DNA of 64,000 nt. It comes from Gemmatimonas phototrophica (GTDB lineage Bacteria > Gemmatimonadota > Gemmatimonadetes > Gemmatimonadales > Gemmatimonadaceae). Below the pieces are notes generated by a model. That model ran no database searches and was not told where the DNA came from. It saw only the letters and a list, made by a program, of their open reading frames with translations. A program made the position numbers and the translations under genes. Shown one piece after another: positions 61,282-64,000 of the stretch. The stretch is taken from assembly GCF_000695095.2 (NCBI RefSeq), contig NZ_CP011454.1:1488001-1552000 (forward strand), given 5' to 3'. Position 1 is the stretch's first letter. The number at the start of each line of letters is the position of its first letter.

Positions 61282-61914
61282 CGCCCGTACCGGCGCCGCG
61301 TCGGCGCCGTACACCAACAACGGTGGGGCCAGCAGTTCATACGCCCCGGTGGGCACGTCGCGTAAATCGAGATTCTCCAACACGAACGCCTCGTGGCCGA
61401 GCAGCGCGTGATGCACGTCCAGCGTTTTGCTCTCCCGTCGGTCCACACTGGGAGCATCCACGCCCCACAGGCGAAGCCCCTGGCTCACCAGCCACGAAGC
61501 GGCCGACGCGGACAGGCACGGCCAATCCAGCGGGAACGCGCCACCGGCGACGGAATGCTGCGTGCGCAGCAGCACCCGCAACGGCACGATGCCGCCGAGC
61601 AGCGTGATCATCTGCTCGACCTCAAGGTCCTGCGTGATGTCGTACCCCACCGGCAGTTCAATCACCCGTACCGGCCCCACAAAGGCATCCAGTGCCAGCG
61701 CTTCCGACGCCGGCCATGCCGAGTGCACATGCAGCGGGGCATCGGCGTGTGTCCCCACGTGAAAGCTGGTGGTGATCGCCGCGAGGTTCACACTGCTGCC
61801 GTCTTCGCGACGGCAGGTCCAGCCGCAGCTGAACGGCTGGTCGCCGGGCCACTCGGGCGTGCTGCGGCCCATGGGAATGGAGATGTCGAGGTGTCGCTGG
61901 TCACGAGTGCTCAT
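61261..61914 (-). CDS. Cyclase/kynurenine formamidase-like metal-dependent hydrolase
   Basis: 217 residues. LDISIPMGRSTPEWPGDQPF and SFHVGTHADAPLHVHSAW carry the HGTH-x-D-x-P-H-type metal motif (HVGTHADAPLH), then the conserved GLRLWGVDAPSVDRRES and HHALLGHEAFVLENLDL. This matches KynB, which hydrolyses N-formylkynurenine in tryptophan breakdown, or polyketide-type cyclases; no other kyn gene is near. It begins 9 nt after the MBL lipoprotein gene. The putative -10 (TAGATT) includes that gene's stop codon, so it may be chance. Confidence 0.85.
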   Translation of the reverse strand: MSTRDQRHLDISIPMGRSTPEWPGDQPFSCGWTCRREDGSSVNLAAITTSFHVGTHADAPLHVHSAWPASEALALDAFVGPVRVIELPVGYDITQDLEVEQMITLLGGIVPLRVLLRTQHSVAGGAFPLDWPCLSASAASWLVSQGLRLWGVDAPSVDRRESKTLDVHHALLGHEAFVLENLDLRDVPTGAYELLAPPLLVYGADAAPVRALLRPLT

Positions 61915-61920
61915 GCCGCA

Positions 61921-61926
61921 AATCTA
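61921..61926 (-). promoter_or_regulatory. Possible -10 box 6 nt before ATG, cyclase
   Basis: TAGATT; spacer 61915-61920. Its TAG (61924-61926) is the stop codon of the upstream gene, so evidence is weaker than for the other boxes. Confidence 0.35.
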
Positions 61927-62922
61927 TCGTCTGCTGCTATCGGGCGCGGTGATTGGTGGCGTGTTGGCGCGCACGAGAAAGCGGACATCCCCAATGGTGA
62001 CCTGCTCCTGTGTCGTCCCCTGTGTACGGCGTACCCCGCCGCCGGCGCGGAGTGTGCGCACCGCCGCTGCTACAGCAACCAAACGCGACGGCGGCGCAGA
62101 GATGGTATTGTGCGCCGGAAGCAGCCGCCGCAGCGATGGCGCCAGCGCCGCGAGCCGTGTCATGGTCTGCTCGTAGGCCACAAGGTCCGTCTCGCTCGAA
62201 AAAAACCACAACACCGAGTCGTAGTACGAGTCCCCGGTCATGAGCAACCCGTTGGCACGGTCGAGCAACACGATGGCATCCGGTGTGTGTCCCGGGGCGG
62301 CGACAATCTCGAGCGTTCGACCGCCCAGATCTATCGTGTCACCACTGGCCACCCGCCGGGCCACCCGCCACGATCGCGATCGAAACGTGGCCGTATCGGC
62401 AACCGCCGGCGGGCGGCCGCAAAAAGCGTCGACGGCCACTTCACTCGCCACTTCCAGATGTGCCTTGCCGCGCTCGTTGGCCTGCGTGAACGGGTGATCG
62501 AGGGCCAGCACATCGGTAAACTCGAAGTTCGCTCCCACGTGATCGAAATGCGAATGCGAGTTGAGCACGGATACGGGCAGCGTGGTGAGTGCATCCACCA
62601 CGGGCCGCAGCGGTACCAGCCCAATGCCGCTGTCGAACAGCAAGGCGCTGCTGGTGCCAACCAGAAGATACGAGATGGCTTCCTGAAACTGTCGCGGCTC
62701 CACAATCGCGAACACACCAGGCTCCACCTGATACACCTCGTGCCAGTCTCCCGGTACTGGCACTCGCTCGAAGGCGGCGTTTACGGCACGGGGCAGGGCG
62801 CTGCACCACGAAGTTGTCGCGGAATCCCCAGCGGCGTTCTGTATGCTCGGCAATACCGGCTCTTCGCGCGGTGCACACGACGACAGCAACAAGGCGGCAA
62901 GCCCGCTCTGGATTCCGCGCAT
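61924..62922 (-). CDS. MBL-fold metallohydrolase lipoprotein
   Basis: 332 residues. LAALLLSSC gives a lipobox, so it is membrane-anchored. Beta-lactamase-fold motifs: VLNSHSHFDHVGANFEF (H-x-H-x-D-H), EIVAAPGHTPDAIVLLDRANGLLMTGDSYYDSV (His and bridging Asp), LLPAHNTISAPPSRL (last His). This is a class B-like architecture, but the metal set is that of glyoxalase-II/quinone-lactonase relatives; antibiotic hydrolysis should not be assumed. It lies 11 nt after bshB1 in one operon. Confidence 0.85.
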   Translation of the reverse strand: MRGIQSGLAALLLSSCAPREEPVLPSIQNAAGDSATTSWCSALPRAVNAAFERVPVPGDWHEVYQVEPGVFAIVEPRQFQEAISYLLVGTSSALLFDSGIGLVPLRPVVDALTTLPVSVLNSHSHFDHVGANFEFTDVLALDHPFTQANERGKAHLEVASEVAVDAFCGRPPAVADTATFRSRSWRVARRVASGDTIDLGGRTLEIVAAPGHTPDAIVLLDRANGLLMTGDSYYDSVLWFFSSETDLVAYEQTMTRLAALAPSLRRLLPAHNTISAPPSRLVAVAAAVRTLRAGGGVRRTQGTTQEQVTIGDVRFLVRANTPPITAPDSSRR

Positions 62923-62933
62923 CCCGGCCCCCG

Positions 62934-63653
62934 TCAGAATGTGGACACGCCCAGCGAGGTCACGTCCGCCACATCCATGGTCTCGTCGGTGAAGAAGGGT
63001 TCGCCGTACTGCGTACGAATGAGCGAACCGTAGTGGGCCGCATGATGACGGACCATGTCGTAGAGCGGCTCCCCGTTGGGGTAGACCTCACCCGCTTGCG
63101 TGGTCCCGTCAAACTGCGAGCCGTACACCTTGATGGCGTTGAGCTTGCGCTCGAACTGGGCCGTGATGTTCACCACGAACGTGGGCTTGGTATAGTCCTC
63201 ACGATACGTAATCACGTGCAGCAGCTTGAACGGACGAAATGGCTCATGGTCTCCTGGCGCGTAGCGTTTCAGCCCCGCCAGAAAACAGGCATCGCGCACG
63301 AGTTCCGTGGTACGCCGATGGTCGGGATGACGTCCGCGTGGTGCGGGGGCAATGACCACTCGCGGGCGCAACTGACGAATGACCTGCACCAGTGCTGTCC
63401 GTGTCTCGTTGTCGTTCGTGATGCCCGCGTCGGGCAACCCGAGATTCTGCCGCACGTGCACGCCCATGACCTGCCGCGCGGTTTCCGCCTCCTGCGCCCG
63501 CAGCTCCGCCGATCCGCGCGTTCCCATCTCGCCCTGCGTGAGATCCAGAATGCCTACCCGTTTCCCATCGTCCACGGCTTTGATGAGCGTACCACCGCAC
63601 GTGAGTTCGACATCGTCACGATGCGGACCAACGGCCAACAGGTCGAGCGACAT
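62934..63653 (-). CDS. bshB1: Bacillithiol biosynthesis deacetylase BshB1
   Basis: 239 residues from ATG 63653. LmbE/PIG-L fold: LLAVGPHRDDVELTCGGTL (the usual HPDD is HRDD here; His and both Asp kept), GILDLTQGEMGTRGSAELRAQEA, RQNLGLPDAGITND, VVIAPAPRGRHPDHRRT with the third ligand His, and the BshB1-type C-terminus (AIKVYGSQFDG). It deacetylates GlcNAc-malate to GlcN-malate, the second step of bacillithiol synthesis. BshA and BshC are outside the window. The protoporphyrinogen oxidase-like gene is 89 bp upstream. Confidence 0.93.
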   Translation of the reverse strand: MSLDLLAVGPHRDDVELTCGGTLIKAVDDGKRVGILDLTQGEMGTRGSAELRAQEAETARQVMGVHVRQNLGLPDAGITNDNETRTALVQVIRQLRPRVVIAPAPRGRHPDHRRTTELVRDACFLAGLKRYAPGDHEPFRPFKLLHVITYREDYTKPTFVVNITAQFERKLNAIKVYGSQFDGTTQAGEVYPNGEPLYDMVRHHAAHYGSLIRTQYGEPFFTDETMDVADVTSLGVSTF

Positions 63654-63742
63654 GAGCACCGGCACCTATGCAGCAATGTGAAAAACAAACGGCGCGAGCA
63701 GGTCCGCTGGCGCCGTTCGCACGCAAGACAACATCCGCTGCG

Positions 63743-64000
63743 TTATCCCGCCCGGGTGAGGTAAGCGGCCACCCGTTCGGCCACTTGCTGACCACTGGCC
63801 ACGCAGTCACCCACCGACACGCCATTGCGGAAGTTCCCGGCCAGATACAGCCCGGGGTTCTGCTGCTCCGTGAGATCTGCGGCGTCCTTCACGGACTGAT
63901 AGCCCACGGTGTACTGCGGAATGGCACGCGACCAGTACACGTGCTTGGCAAATACCGGCTCGCCACGGACGCCGAGAAGCTGGCGCAGGTCGAGCAGCAC
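63743..64000 (-). CDS. Protoporphyrinogen/coproporphyrinogen oxidase-like protein, C-terminal fragment
   Basis: Only the last 85 residues are in the window; the 5' part lies beyond 64000. WSRAIPQYTVGYQSVKDAADL, then NPGLYLAGNFRNGVSVGDCVASGQQVAERV is the closing FAD-binding segment of HemY/HemG-type oxidases (usual form GN-x4-G-x-PDC). It would oxidise a porphyrinogen in haem synthesis. The change of P to G before DC is modest. Other FAD amine oxidases share a similar end, so the call is not fully secure. Confidence 0.78.
   Translation of the reverse strand: MLLDLRQLLGVRGEPVFAKHVYWSRAIPQYTVGYQSVKDAADLTEQQNPGLYLAGNFRNGVSVGDCVASGQQVAERVAAYLTRAG

Noticed and set aside
61924-62922. Metallo-beta-lactamase antibiotic resistance gene
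   Set aside because: The fold and metal motif are shared by many hydrolases; the lipobox, overall sequence and operon with bshB1 do not point to beta-lactam hydrolysis.

Overview
The window is a high-GC, densely coded bacterial chromosome segment. Genes average about 1 kb, operons are often coupled by ATGA or GTGA overlaps, and long meaningless ORFs lie antisense to the real genes. It encodes a Gram-negative style envelope (type II secretion-like cluster, secretin, PagL-like deacylase, many lipoproteins), a bacillithiol deacetylase (BshB1), paired DUF1501/DUF1800 proteins and a MglA/roadblock pair beside recR, pgsA and cinA. This fits Gemmatimonadota (Gemmatimonas-like). The assignment is inferred from gene content, since no rRNA gene is present.

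Layout. 0-11.8 kb: exported S9 and S41 peptidases, a FAD amine oxidase and SSAT-like acetyltransferase, a Tat-exported sugar isomerase-like protein, an amidohydrolase and an acyl-CoA ligase. 12-17.7 kb: carbohydrate block (Gfo/Idh/MocA oxidoreductase; DUF1080 hydrolase, nucleoside-type MFS transporter, CutC, GH20 hexosaminidase). 17.8-24.8 kb: YeaQ-type membrane protein, YfiT-like thiol transferase, a 14-blade propeller lipoprotein, a TolB-like protein, DUF1501/DUF1800. 24.9-34.0 kb: a ten-gene T2SS-like operon in the order H-I-J-K-L-M-C-D-E-F, without GspG. 34-44.3 kb: central metabolism (transaldolase, pyruvate kinase, class II aldolase, threonine aldolase) plus a MBL hydrolase, YtxH and BrkB proteins. 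44.3-56 kb: SRP RNA, then housekeeping genes dnaX-ybaB-recR, roadblock-mglA-pgsA, cinA, grpE-dnaJ and a dicarboxylate symporter. 56-64 kb: mnmA, cysteine desulfurase, two tandem zinc-ribbon membrane paralogs, then a minus-strand run of a protoporphyrinogen oxidase-like gene (cut by the edge), bshB1, a MBL lipoprotein and a cyclase.

The most unusual content lies between the genes. Several families of short, word-like structured repeats sit at gene 3' ends. Three copies of a TGATCA-centred hairpin are placed so that an outer arm carries or abuts a stop codon. Six-unit and four-unit 7-mer arrays and an 11-mer hairpin array also occur. A GxxExxY (PD-(D/E)XK-like) nuclease gene is bracketed by roughly 38-bp inverted repeats. 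In addition, at least six genes have a TANNNT box exactly 6 nt before ATG. The SRP RNA gene has the same box-to-5'-end distance, which suggests that leaderless mRNAs are common here. No tRNA, rRNA, CRISPR array or insertion sequence was recognised.
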